Source: Promethearchaeota archaeon
GTDB taxonomy: Archaea > Asgardarchaeota > Lokiarchaeia > Sigyniarchaeales > SOKP01
NCBI GenBank assembly: GCA_019057795.1
Contig: JAHLWS010000026.1
Coordinates: 61,461 to 125,460 of the forward strand
Direction: 5' to 3'
Length of the DNA: 64,000 nucleotides
Positions within the stretch are counted from its first letter, which is position 1. Each line of letters opens with the position of its first letter. This document shows positions 1 to 7,553 of the stretch, in pieces. Under the pieces are notes generated by a model that did not search any database, was not told where the DNA came from, and saw nothing but the letters and a program-made list of their open reading frames with translations. The translations under genes were made by a program, and so were the position numbers.

Positions 1-172
1 TCATTTCCTCTAGAATAATATTTAAAGTTAAGTTCCAATCTTTATTCTCTTTATATTTTGGAATTAACACTTCGCTTATTATTATTTCAAAAAGAGTTTT
101 GGGCGCTTGTTCGTCGAATTCAACCTCTAAACCAGACCTTAGTTTAATTTTTTTAACCAATTCGAACCTCAA
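1..172 (-). CDS. partial gene, N-terminal part of an unrecognised protein
   Basis: An open frame runs off the left edge of the window on the minus strand. Reading from a TTG at 172 it gives about 57 residues beginning M-R-F-E-L-V-K-K-I-K and ending in L-N-I-I-L-E-E-M. The frame stays open upstream to about 260 but holds no ATG or GTG, so the start is uncertain. A TATA-like stretch (tttataaag in minus-strand sense) lies near 244-252, which fits a start between about 170 and 225. I do not recognise the family. A chance open frame in AT-rich DNA cannot be excluded. Confidence 0.35.
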   Translation of the reverse strand, partial: MRFELVKKIKLRSGLEVEFDEQAPKTLFEIIISEVLIPKYKENKDWNLTLNIILEEM

Positions 173-769
173 CTCAATAATTAATCTGCTTAAAATTTGC
201 TTCTTATTAAATAATAGACTATTTTTTTTTATACTTTTTGGGACTTTATAAATCTTGAGTTAGAAATCAGCAATTCAAAAATATAAATATAAAAAAAATA
301 TAAACAAAACAAACTCTTTTTTTAAATTATCTTATAACCAAATTTTTCAGTTTGGAAAAAGGAGTAAATCGGAAACCAAGATTTTCAAAATTATAAAAAG
401 AGGAGATGTATTTATCTAATAACAGGGTTAAGGGTTGAGGTATTGAGTCTTCCGACTCTTAGGTATAAGAATATATTTTTTGATCATGGTTTCCAATTTT
501 TTTTTATAGTTAGATATTGATCACTTAACTATATAAAGATATCTATCTTTTCACATGACAAAAGGGAAAATCGAAAATAGGTTAGTATAAGGCTATTAAA
601 AGTCAATTTAAAAAGATACTGCGATTATATTACTAAAAATGAGAGTTTTTGGAAATTTAGACGAGATTTAGGAAATTATTATAAGGAAGTTTATATTCTT
701 TGTCTAATTTCTAAGAATAGCATAATTCCCATATTGGATTTCCATGTTGTAAGTAAGTTAAACAGGTAA
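173..769. other. AT-rich intergenic region, about 600 bp, with a possible gene remnant
   Basis: No complete gene is visible. A small inverted repeat, GAGTC-TTCC-GACTC, lies near 444-458. A frame on the plus strand is open for 62 codons from 581 to a TAA at 767-769. It has no ATG but reads with a protein-like composition (Y-C-D-Y-I-T-K, W-K-F-R-R-D, Y-Y-K-E-V-Y-I). It ends exactly next to the stop of the minus-strand CoiA-like gene. This could be the tail of a decayed gene or a chance frame. Confidence 0.4.
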
Positions 770-1594
770 CTACGAAATAATTTTCTTTTGAATTTTTTTA
801 ATAATTTTTCGACGAAAATCTATCTTTTTCTCATTAACCAATTCAATTATAGCGTTATATATCATGTATTTTCCATATTTTTTTTTAAAAGACTTTAAAA
901 TTGCCTTTAACAATCTATTCTCGTCATACCGTGCTTTCTTATTCTTCAGATAATAAAAATTTACAATTCTCTTTTTCAAGACATTTTTTAAATTCTTATC
1001 GTAGAACCGAGCGATCTTGTACCCTGAAAATTCCGTACACAATATGTTCCAGCTAGGAATTCCTGTAAAATTTGAATCCCTAAAATAATAGCTATCGTAT
1101 CGAGTTTTAAAAAACCCGCGTTTGTTTTTATTTAATGGTTTAGAAAAATGAAGTGCGAAAGGCATTCTAAGAGATGCCTTATTTTTACGAATGTTCAAAT
1201 TAACGTAATAGACACGGCCCCCATACATTCGATGCAAGAAATTTTCTGCTAAGCTAATTTTTATACATTTGGTATCAACGGGGTATTTTGGCGATGCAAC
1301 ACAGTTCCCTTCCCCATATAACACCCATAAAATGTAGATACCTTGTTGATTATAATCCTTCGTTCTTTTGATAATTTCTTTTACAGTAATTTTAGAATTT
1401 TGAACTTCTACTACTACTTCTTTTCCTGTATCGAGTTTAAAATACACATCGGCAAAGCGATTCCCTAAATATTTTTCAAGGGATCTTTTTATTACCGACT
1501 TATCGTTTTCATAAATATATTTGTACAATAATAACTTGATCGCTTTATGGAAATGAGATTCTGCTGGAGTGCTAATCAGTGAGATTTCCTTCAT
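770..1594 (-). CDS. CoiA-like PD-(D/E)XK nuclease-family protein
   Basis: The 274-residue protein has the N-terminal layout of the CoiA-like family, which carries a PD-(D/E)XK nuclease core. Glu12 and His16 are followed by R46-x-x-A-D49-V, then the E63-V-Q65-x-S67 strand, R77-T and a conserved Y81. Asp49, Glu63 and Gln65 would be the metal-binding and catalytic set. In bacteria CoiA is linked to competence, but many CoiA-like proteins stand alone and probably act in DNA repair or defence. Residues 110-274 are basic, matching DNA contact, and are not recognisable. It stands alone between AT-rich spacers with no competence genes nearby. The family call rests on the motif pattern; substrate and role are unknown. 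Confidence 0.65.
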   Translation of the reverse strand: MKEISLISTPAESHFHKAIKLLLYKYIYENDKSVIKRSLEKYLGNRFADVYFKLDTGKEVVVEVQNSKITVKEIIKRTKDYNQQGIYILWVLYGEGNCVASPKYPVDTKCIKISLAENFLHRMYGGRVYYVNLNIRKNKASLRMPFALHFSKPLNKNKRGFFKTRYDSYYFRDSNFTGIPSWNILCTEFSGYKIARFYDKNLKNVLKKRIVNFYYLKNKKARYDENRLLKAILKSFKKKYGKYMIYNAIIELVNEKKIDFRRKIIKKIQKKIIS

Positions 1595-1691
1595 TTTGCC
1601 CTAAATAGCAAAAAGCAAGTTCTTTTCTTAAAAAGATTCTTAGACACTTAATATATCTAAACAGTATTATGAATTTTTGAATTTTTAGACC

Positions 1692-1721
1692 AAATTTGGG
1701 TGGTTACAAAATTCAGTGATG
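1692..1721. repeat. left arm of an imperfect inverted repeat
   Basis: The reverse complement of this 30-nt stretch matches 2818-2849. The inner 15 nt (CATCACTGAATTTTG) are identical and the outer parts both end in CCCAAATTT or CCCCAAATTT with small differences. The two arms enclose about 1.1 kb containing a single membrane-protein gene. Confidence 0.6.
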
Positions 1722-1744
1722 GGGTTTAATATAGTTAAATATAG

Positions 1745-2518
1745 TTAAAAAATGAAAATTAGAAAAAAACTTATTAAAAATGTTAAGATAGAATTAATAA
1801 AAAAATATGTTAAAATTTGAGTCTTCTGATTAATAGTTTCAGATAATAAGTTTTCAAGATTTTTAAAATTACCTTCTTTAATAGTAGTTTCTATATTTTT
1901 AAATTCTATCTCCAATTGAGTTTCTAATTTTGTTATGCCAATTATATTATTTGAAGCCTGAACTGCTTCTTTAAGTAAATTTAATGCCTTTTCATATTTT
2001 CTTTTGTCTAATTCTTCACGAGCTTTGTTTCTAAAAGAAACTGCTCTTTTTTTATTAATTAAATAACGATTAAACAGAAAATATAACCATAATATAAACA
2101 TCATTTGAAGAATTGAAGAGAATATAAGTTCATTAAGAGTATAAGAACTAGAAATCTTAAAATAAAAATAAAGCATATAAAAGAAAACCAATAACCAATA
2201 CCAATTAATTTGCAATAAACCATCGTTTTTATTTGAAAATTCGGATTTTACATAAATATAAGAGGTCCAATAAAGTAAAATACTAAATGATATTATAAAA
2301 ATAAATAGATTTATGAAACTTAAACCAAAATAAATAAAATTAAAAACCAGAATTAATAAATTTAGATCAGATTTTGTATTTTCTTTTTGAAATCCTCCTT
2401 TAACATAATATATAAAAAGAATTAAAAATTCTCCCGTCAATAATGCAATGAATATGAAAAACAATATGAACTCCAATTGAACATTCAAAATAAAAATTTG
2501 GAACATGCTATAAATCAT
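1745..2518 (-). CDS. multi-spanning membrane protein with one TPR-like cytosolic hairpin
   Basis: I do not recognise the family of this 257-residue protein. It has strongly hydrophobic stretches at roughly 5-40, 50-83, 105-122, 133-152 and 236-257, so five to seven membrane segments. Between about 155 and 232 lies a charged, helical, presumably cytosolic part. It contains a TPR-like helical pair, with the pattern K-R-K-Y-E-K-A-L-N-L-L-K-E-A-V around residues 172-186, followed by another helix. The gene sits inside the inverted repeat with arms at 1692-1721 and 2818-2849, which raises the possibility that the unit moved as a cassette, but no transposase is present. It starts with ATG at 2518. 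Function unknown. Confidence 0.6.
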   Translation of the reverse strand: MIYSMFQIFILNVQLEFILFFIFIALLTGEFLILFIYYVKGGFQKENTKSDLNLLILVFNFIYFGLSFINLFIFIISFSILLYWTSYIYVKSEFSNKNDGLLQINWYWLLVFFYMLYFYFKISSSYTLNELIFSSILQMMFILWLYFLFNRYLINKKRAVSFRNKAREELDKRKYEKALNLLKEAVQASNNIIGITKLETQLEIEFKNIETTIKEGNFKNLENLLSETINQKTQILTYFFINSILTFLISFFLIFIF

Positions 2519-2924
2519 ATAGGGAATTAATTATTTAAACATTCTATTCCCTAAATTGGAAAAAAAAACTAGTTTTGGCGGATTCAATTTAATCAATCTT
2601 TACAAAAATGTCTGTGAATTCAGAGAATCCCTTGATAAAAAGATTAAAAATTATAAACAATTGGGGGCAATATTTCTCCTTCATGGAAGATATATTTAAA
2701 TCCATCTTCAGAACAAATAGAAATTTATTTTTCTTATTATAATTTTTATTTGATTAATTTAAAATTTCCTTAATTGTTTGTTCGAGATCTAATTTTCAAT
2801 TGAATTCACCTATCAGTCATCACTGAATTTTGCACCCAACCCCAAATTTTCCTTTAAATATAATTAGAATATTAAAAATTCATTAAGCTGTATACAATAA
2901 AAAAGCAGAGTTTACTAAATAAAT
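2519..2924. other. intergenic region of about 400 bp
   Basis: No gene is visible on either strand. It carries the right arm of the inverted repeat (2818-2849) and AT-rich sequence that probably holds the divergent promoters of the membrane-protein gene and of the gene starting at 2934. Confidence 0.5.
2818..2849. repeat. right arm of an imperfect inverted repeat
   Basis: This stretch pairs with 1692-1721 in inverted orientation; 15 nt (2818-2832) are identical to the reverse complement of 1707-1721. See the left arm. Confidence 0.6.
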
Positions 2925-2933
2925 GTGATAAAA

Positions 2934-3650
2934 ATGGTTGATAAACATAGCCAAAGTTTTTTTGGGCAATCGACGGGGCTTACGATTAGAAGTTCTTCAA
3001 AAACAGAACCGTTTATCTTTTTGAAGTGTATCAAGAAAAAATCCGATGGTTCGTGGGAAAAACCCTCTTTAGGAGAAGGAAAGACAATAAAATGTAATTT
3101 AGACGAAATCGTAATGATCTTAGATGTACTAAATCGAAATAGGGCCTCGTGGACCAGCTTTCATAATTTCAACGATGTAAAAACTCAAATATCTTTTAAA
3201 TGGGAGGATAACGCCAAGCAAAAATTATTAATTTATATCGGTAAATATTCTAAGATGTTAAAATTTGCCCAAATTGAAATTTTCAGGTTGTTATTAAAGC
3301 ATATATTAGACGAAAAAATCGAGTTTTCTACGGTTTTGAACTTTGACACTTTAAATAAAAGGGCACTATTACCTAAAGCAGTTAACCAAATAATTGAAGG
3401 AAATAGCTCAAAGACATTACCAATTGTGACAGAAACGGTAGAACGCAAAGAAAGTGAAGTTAGTCAAATAAAAGGCGTTATTGAAGGTGAAACCGAAAAA
3501 GCTTTGCTTATCCAGTTTAACGAAGAGAAAGAAGTGTGGATTCCTAAATCAATTATTCGATCTGATTACAACACTTCAGTAAAAGATAGCACCCAAGATT
3601 TCTTAATCGATAACTGGATACTAAAAAGAAATAATATTAACGCCAATTAA
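2934..3650 (+). CDS. uncharacterised protein with a small C-terminal beta domain, possibly nucleic-acid binding
   Basis: About 238 residues. The N-terminal half (about 1-130) mixes basic strands and helices, with K-C-I-K-K-K and S-F-K-W-E-D stretches, and could be a nucleic-acid-binding fold, but I cannot name it. Near residues 175-220 there is a compact beta segment with the pattern G-x-I-E-G-E-T-E-K-A-L-L-I followed by V-W-I-P-K-S-I-I. I have seen this signature as a small domain in phage and bacterial proteins that handle DNA; that is recall, not a search. The ATG at 2934 is preferred over an in-frame GTG three codons upstream at 2925. The gene converges on the deacetylase gene and their 3' ends overlap by 4 bp. 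Confidence 0.55.
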   Translation: MVDKHSQSFFGQSTGLTIRSSSKTEPFIFLKCIKKKSDGSWEKPSLGEGKTIKCNLDEIVMILDVLNRNRASWTSFHNFNDVKTQISFKWEDNAKQKLLIYIGKYSKMLKFAQIEIFRLLLKHILDEKIEFSTVLNFDTLNKRALLPKAVNQIIEGNSSKTLPIVTETVERKESEVSQIKGVIEGETEKALLIQFNEEKEVWIPKSIIRSDYNTSVKDSTQDFLIDNWILKRNNINAN

Positions 3651-4843
3651 CTTTTTTTTTTAAGATTCGGAATAAATTCATCGTCGCAAAGAGCTTTTAA
3701 TTCCCTGTTATAATCAATCATTTTTTTAGCAATTTCAGGATGAGAAAGTAGTTGTATTTCCGCTTTATCGTCGCGATCCCATAATAAGTAAGGAGTAGTT
3801 TCGTGTGGAACCTCATCCTTAACTTGATTTACCCAATCATCAGGTAATTCGTTTTTTAATTCAACATCTAGCATCCGCGCTAAAAATAACGTCCAAGCTC
3901 TTGGTACGGCAGTCATTAAATAACCTCCTCCTCCTCCTGCAATCCATTTGTTCTGACAGTAATCATGAGCAGATGTGTAGAGTGTTTGAGCAATGTCTCG
4001 ATAAATCGAAATCGAAAGCCCCATTTGTGTTAAAGGATCGTTAAAGTACATGTCTACTCCTAACTGAGTTAATAAGACATCGGGGGCATAGGCTTCTAAA
4101 ATCCTAGGTACACAATAACGAAATAATTTTCGAAACATTCTATTATCAGTACCTGGCAACAAAGGAAAGTTAATAGAAAATCCTTTTCCTGCTCCTTCAC
4201 CGACTTCCTTTGTGTTTCCAGTACCTGGAAATAAAAATTTTCCGCTTTCGTGAAAAGAGACCGTTAAAACATTTGGATCGTCGTAAAAAAAACCTTGTAC
4301 ACCATCTCCATGGTGACAATCTATATCCAAATACGCAATTCTTATATCATTTTTTAAATTTTTAAGATGATGAATAGCTACGGCAATATCGTTAAAAATA
4401 CAAAATCCCGAAGCTTTTTTTTTATGTGCGTGGTGAAGTCCTCCTGCTGGATTAAAAGCAATCGTTATATCGTTGTTTTGCCAAACCATATCTGCAGCTA
4501 ACAAACTTGCTCCACACACTAACGCTGATGCCTCGTACATGCCTTTAAAAACAGGAGTATCTCCAGTACCTAACCCATAGAGATATGGTTGAACATTTCT
4601 ATCCGAAGGGTTCTCGCTTAATTTTTTAACTATTTCCACATACTCTGGGTCGTGAGCTCTTTCTATTTCTTTTTGTGAGGCGGGACTTGGTTCAAAGATC
4701 TCCAATCTTTCGTTATTAAAAAGATTTAGTTTCTCCATAAGGCTATATGTAAGTTTAATCCTTAAAGGTCGTAAAGGGTGCTGTGGTCCAAAATTATAAC
4801 TTTGATATTTATTGGTATAAATAAGCGCTGTCTTATTAACCAT
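3647..4843 (-). CDS. histone deacetylase-family (AcuC-like) zinc deacetylase
   Basis: The 398-residue protein is a full-length class I HDAC/AcuC-type arginase-fold amidohydrolase, expected to remove acetyl groups from lysines or from small molecules or polyamines in the cytosol. The catalytic set is complete. The tandem His137-His138 of L-H-H-A-H is present. The zinc ligands Asp175 and His177 lie in D-I-D-C-H-H-G-D, the third zinc ligand Asp264 lies in Q-L-G-V-D-M-Y, and the transition-state Tyr308 follows a five-glycine run (303-307). All positions match the order in HDAC8. In an archaeon with histones or Alba the natural substrate could be a chromatin protein, but AcuC-like enzymes also act on acetyl-CoA synthetase, and the sequence does not decide. 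It stands alone, convergent with the preceding gene. Confidence 0.9.
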   Translation of the reverse strand: MVNKTALIYTNKYQSYNFGPQHPLRPLRIKLTYSLMEKLNLFNNERLEIFEPSPASQKEIERAHDPEYVEIVKKLSENPSDRNVQPYLYGLGTGDTPVFKGMYEASALVCGASLLAADMVWQNNDITIAFNPAGGLHHAHKKKASGFCIFNDIAVAIHHLKNLKNDIRIAYLDIDCHHGDGVQGFFYDDPNVLTVSFHESGKFLFPGTGNTKEVGEGAGKGFSINFPLLPGTDNRMFRKLFRYCVPRILEAYAPDVLLTQLGVDMYFNDPLTQMGLSISIYRDIAQTLYTSAHDYCQNKWIAGGGGGYLMTAVPRAWTLFLARMLDVELKNELPDDWVNQVKDEVPHETTPYLLWDRDDKAEIQLLSHPEIAKKMIDYNRELKALCDDEFIPNLKKKS

Positions 4844-4975
4844 AAATAATAATTACAATCCATTTTTTATAAGTTTTTGAAAAAAAAAATACAAAAAATT
4901 ATAATATCGGAGTAACATATAAAAAAATAAAGTTATTTAAGAATATTTCATACTAAATTATTCCACCACTATAAA

Positions 4976-5530
4976 ATGAGTCAAAGATTTACAAAATTCG
5001 TAGAAAGGGTAGCTAAAGACAACGAATTCAAGCCGCTTAAAAATAGGTTATTAAACCATTTACAAAAAGAAAGCGAAAATAAATACAAAAATTACCCGCG
5101 GCTTTTAGAGTTAATGCTTAACTATTGGACTAAATACAAAGAGGGTTTTAAAATTTCGCATCTACTAAGAGACCATTATGAGGAGATTTTCAATTTTTAC
5201 CTTACTACGATCTTTCCTTTCAGAAAGAGAGGTCTGACGCTTTCTGGAGCAGAAGCCCCGACTATAGTCGATTTTAAACTCATTTACCAATATCATTATA
5301 ACTTAGGAGAAATTGAATCTATCAATAAAGTAATGAAGGAATTAAACATTGAAGCAAAAACTGAAAGCGTTTTGAAAAGACTCTTAATTTTTGCTGTAAG
5401 TTCATTTAGCCCCTTGATAGAACAAATTTTTGAACGACCTTTTGCTTTTCAATTTTCTAACATTGACGCAAATCTATTTGATAATGGAGAGTGGGAAGTC
5501 GTAGCAATAATTTCAGCCAGAGAACAATAG
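4976..5530 (+). CDS. uncharacterised protein, 184 aa
   Basis: I do not recognise the family. The protein is mostly helical and soluble, with no signal peptide or membrane segment and no cysteine or histidine cluster. An N-terminal basic helical part (1-60) is followed by a stretch rich in aromatics near 75-120 (Y-L-T-T-I-F-P-F-R-K-R-G, Y-Q-Y-H-Y-N-L-G) and a C-terminal strand pair ending in W-E-V-V-A-I-I-S-A. The ATG at 4976 is preceded at a proper distance by an AT-rich stretch that could hold a promoter (around 4918-4940). It lies between the divergent deacetylase gene and the convergent PDCD5-like gene. Confidence 0.55.
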   Translation: MSQRFTKFVERVAKDNEFKPLKNRLLNHLQKESENKYKNYPRLLELMLNYWTKYKEGFKISHLLRDHYEEIFNFYLTTIFPFRKRGLTLSGAEAPTIVDFKLIYQYHYNLGEIESINKVMKELNIEAKTESVLKRLLIFAVSSFSPLIEQIFERPFAFQFSNIDANLFDNGEWEVVAIISAREQ

Positions 5531-5606
5531 TTTCTTACATTATCTATTGATTTTATAAAGAAATCGCAATTTAAAATTAGATTCTAAAAATTAAGACGAT
5601 TAAATA

Positions 5607-6035
5607 CTATTTTGTCAAATAAGAACCTAAATCCATCATTTTACCATCACCTTTTTTAACTTGGATCTTTCCTTTAATTCCTTTAATTTTCCGCTCTAAA
5701 TGTATAATTGCATCCAAAGGAATCCTTCTTGGAATTCCACCTTGGCGATTGATAATGGCAATTAAATAATCTATATTCATTACTACATCTGGACTAATTA
5801 ACTCGTTGTAAATTGTTTGATATACCATTGGTTCTTTAGTTTTCATTTTTTCTAAATAAGAAAAGGCATCTGGTGCCAAAACAGCTCTCAATACATAAAC
5901 GACTTTTTCAGTTATGGAATGAACTCTCTCCCGCATTTGTTTCTGCTGATTTTGAGCATCCATAAGAACTTTCATTTTTTTCAACCGAAGCCTTTCTAAT
6001 TCGTGTTGTTCTTCGTCGTTGTTGTGCTCGTTCAA
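5607..6035 (-). CDS. PDCD5/TFAR19-family DNA-binding protein
   Basis: The 142-residue protein has the PDCD5 layout. An acidic N-terminus leads into the conserved amphipathic helix (E-L-E-R-L-R-L-K-K-M, residues about 12-21), then a Gln-rich helix with Q-N-Q-Q-K-Q-M-R-E-R. A three-helix core contains the V-L-A-P-D-A-F-S-Y-L-E-K pattern and then the helix with Y-L-I-A-I-I-N-R-Q-G-G-I. A basic tail (K-I-K-G-I-K-G-K) closes it. Archaeal and eukaryotic homologues bind DNA non-specifically; in archaea the gene often sits near ribosomal genes, which is not so here. At 142 residues it is somewhat longer than the usual 110-125, with an expansion in the middle (M-K-T-K-E-P-M-V-Y). It follows the oxidoreductase gene at 6071 on the same strand with a 35-bp gap and may be co-transcribed. 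Confidence 0.75.
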   Translation of the reverse strand: MNEHNNDEEQHELERLRLKKMKVLMDAQNQQKQMRERVHSITEKVVYVLRAVLAPDAFSYLEKMKTKEPMVYQTIYNELISPDVVMNIDYLIAIINRQGGIPRRIPLDAIIHLERKIKGIKGKIQVKKGDGKMMDLGSYLTK

Positions 6036-6070
6036 TATTATTACCTCATGATTATAAATAATCTATAAAA

Positions 6071-6988
6071 TTAAGAATTTACGATTTTTAAAGCAATTTC
6101 TAAGGCTCTTATGCCGTCATCTAGAGTTACTTCTAGCTCTTTATCGTAAAGGAAATTATTAATTTCTCTCTTTAAAGGTTCGTCCCCTTTCAAAGGAGTG
6201 AATGAAGTATCTTTTGTAACTGGCCATTCTCCCTGCAGATCGATACCCGTTCGGATGTTTATCTGCTGAGTAATAAAATCAATTGAAATACCCCCAAATT
6301 CACCGTTAACATACATTCTTCTGAACTTAGATGGCGTTAGCCAATTTGATTCGATCTGACCTATTGCCGTACCGAAATCTAATATTATAAAGGCTGCATC
6401 GGCATGAACGCTATCTTTATAACATTTTTTAACGCCAAATGCATTTATTATCTTGTTTTTACCTAAAATTTTTTCTTGTAGATAAATATCGTGAATAGAT
6501 AAATCTAAAATAACGCCCATGTCCCAATCTCTTTTAGGATACAACCCAACGCGTTTTGACGCAATTGAAATTATCTCTCCTATATCGTTAATGTGGTTTA
6601 ATAATTTATCAAAAGCAGGATTAAACAACTCGATAAATCCAGGCATTATTCGAATGTTGTCGTATTCTTTAAAAGCAATTAAATCTTCTAACTTCAACGC
6701 CATCGGTTTTTCCATTAATATATCTATTCCAGCTTCAGCAAACTTTTTAGCAATTTTTGGAATCTGTTTTGGTTGGGTTACAATGCTTACTGCGTCAATT
6801 TCTTCGTTTTTTATTAGATCTTCTACATTTTTATAAGTGTTAATTTCCTCGTATTGGTCTGCCATTTGCTTTAACTTAGTTTCGTTAATGTCACATATAC
6901 CAACAAGCTCAGAGACGTCATTAAAATTTCTGATATGTGCCCGACCAAACCAACCAGCACCAACAACAGCTGTTCTTTTCTTTTTCAT
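6071..6988 (-). CDS. Gfo/Idh/MocA-family NAD(P)-dependent oxidoreductase
   Basis: About 305 residues. The N-terminal Rossmann fold opens with T-A-V-V-G-A-G-W-F-G-R-A-H, the dinucleotide-binding loop. The family signature E-K-P follows in D-I-L-M-E-K-P-M-A at about residue 95, with its lysine taking part in catalysis. The C-terminal half has the expected alpha/beta sheet domain, including a D-L-S-I-H-D-I-Y motif whose His-Asp is typical of sugar dehydrogenases in this family. The substrate is probably a sugar, inositol or nucleotide sugar and cannot be read from sequence. The ATG at 6988 gives a better N-terminus than the TTG at 6997 three codons upstream. It lies directly upstream of the PDCD5-like gene on the same strand. 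Confidence 0.85.
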   Translation of the reverse strand: MKKKRTAVVGAGWFGRAHIRNFNDVSELVGICDINETKLKQMADQYEEINTYKNVEDLIKNEEIDAVSIVTQPKQIPKIAKKFAEAGIDILMEKPMALKLEDLIAFKEYDNIRIMPGFIELFNPAFDKLLNHINDIGEIISIASKRVGLYPKRDWDMGVILDLSIHDIYLQEKILGKNKIINAFGVKKCYKDSVHADAAFIILDFGTAIGQIESNWLTPSKFRRMYVNGEFGGISIDFITQQINIRTGIDLQGEWPVTKDTSFTPLKGDEPLKREINNFLYDKELEVTLDDGIRALEIALKIVNS

Positions 6989-7176
6989 TGTTCTCAATCA
7001 AAAAATCAAACTATTTATATTGAAAAATAATGCTAGTCAAAATAAGAATTTTATCAAGTTAAGAGAATCATACTCAAAACATTCATCAATATACATTTCC
7101 TAGAAAGAGGTGAAGAAACTCAAATAGAGTATAATTTAAATATTTTTTGAAATAAGAAATAGTCCCCCCACCCGGA

Positions 7177-7205
7177 ATCTCATCCTTCCTAAAGTAGAAA
7201 GGGAG
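7177..7205 (-). other. tRNA intron 2, in the T-loop (59/60), with a strict bulge-helix-bulge
   Basis: The T-stem CCCGG/CCGGG continues into a 4-bp helix CTCA/TGAG. Each strand then carries a 3-nt bulge, AAC and ATT, and an inner helix TCC/GGA. This is the canonical bulge-helix-bulge; cleavage within the bulges (AA^C and AT^T) removes 29 nt and restores a 7-nt T-loop. Confidence 0.85.
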
Positions 7206-7227
7206 TTTGAGCCGGGGACCTCACGGT

Positions 7228-7276
7228 ATCGGCTGACAATACTTCATAGGCAAAAACCTTAGTATGCGATATTTAT
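7228..7276 (-). other. tRNA intron 1, canonical position 37/38
   Basis: The 49-nt insert lies between G37 and A38 as defined by the anticodon stem CGCGG/CCGTG. It has its own hairpin (ATACT/AGTAT with an inner AGG/CCT). The splice junctions fit only a relaxed structure: the helix CGGCTG/CAGCCG followed by an ATA bulge holding the 3' site. Position is supported by the fold of the mature tRNA; exact cut sites are inferred. Confidence 0.75.
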
Positions 7277-7510
7277 CTACAGCCGCGCGCTCTGACCAAC
7301 TGAGCTATGGGGGGTCTGAAAAAATATCAATATATTTTTTAATTTAAATAATCATATATTTTTTACGATTTTTCGATAGAATTAACAACATTAAAGGGAA
7401 TTTATGATTTGTAAAAACAAAACTTTTGAATCTTGCTAAATTTTGTAATTTATCCGATTTATAACAAAAATCGAAATTTACACAATATTTTTTAAAGAAA
7501 ACCCTAACTA

Positions 7511-7520
7511 TATATTTAAT
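7511..7520 (+). promoter_or_regulatory. TATA-box-like element upstream of the E2-like gene
   Basis: The stretch tatatttaat lies 34 bp upstream of a GTG (7545) and 43 bp upstream of the ATG (7554). This fits an archaeal TATA box giving a leaderless or very short-leader transcript. No ribosome binding site is visible. Confidence 0.4.
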
Positions 7521-7553
7521 ATTGTTTTAATATTTAAAAAAAAAGTGAGCATT

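Larger units (their letters stand above)
7163..7314 (-). tRNA. tRNA-Tyr (GUA) with two introns
   Basis: On the minus strand the 7-bp acceptor stem CCCCCCA/TGGGGGG (7308-7314 with 7164-7170) encloses a D-arm GCTC/GAGC and an anticodon stem CGCGG/CCGTG. The anticodon loop is CTGTAGA, with anticodon GTA at 7278-7280, and the T-stem is CCCGG/CCGGG. The C1-G72 pair is the known archaeal tRNA-Tyr identity pair. The arms only assemble if two inserts are removed: 7228-7276 at the canonical 37/38 site and 7177-7205 in the T-loop. The spliced tRNA is 74 nt including the discriminator A (7163), and CCA is not encoded. Removing the second insert leaves a T-loop CTCAAAT with C at position 54. An AT-rich promoter-like stretch lies upstream near 7335-7360. 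Confidence 0.9.

Noticed and set aside
440..462. Small hairpin GAGTC-TTCC-GACTC as a terminator or RNA element
   Set aside because: The stem has only five base pairs, the following T-run is interrupted, and no gene ends next to it.
6519..6836. A 105-codon plus-strand frame
   Set aside because: It lies wholly antisense to the Gfo/Idh/MocA oxidoreductase, whose motifs are clear.
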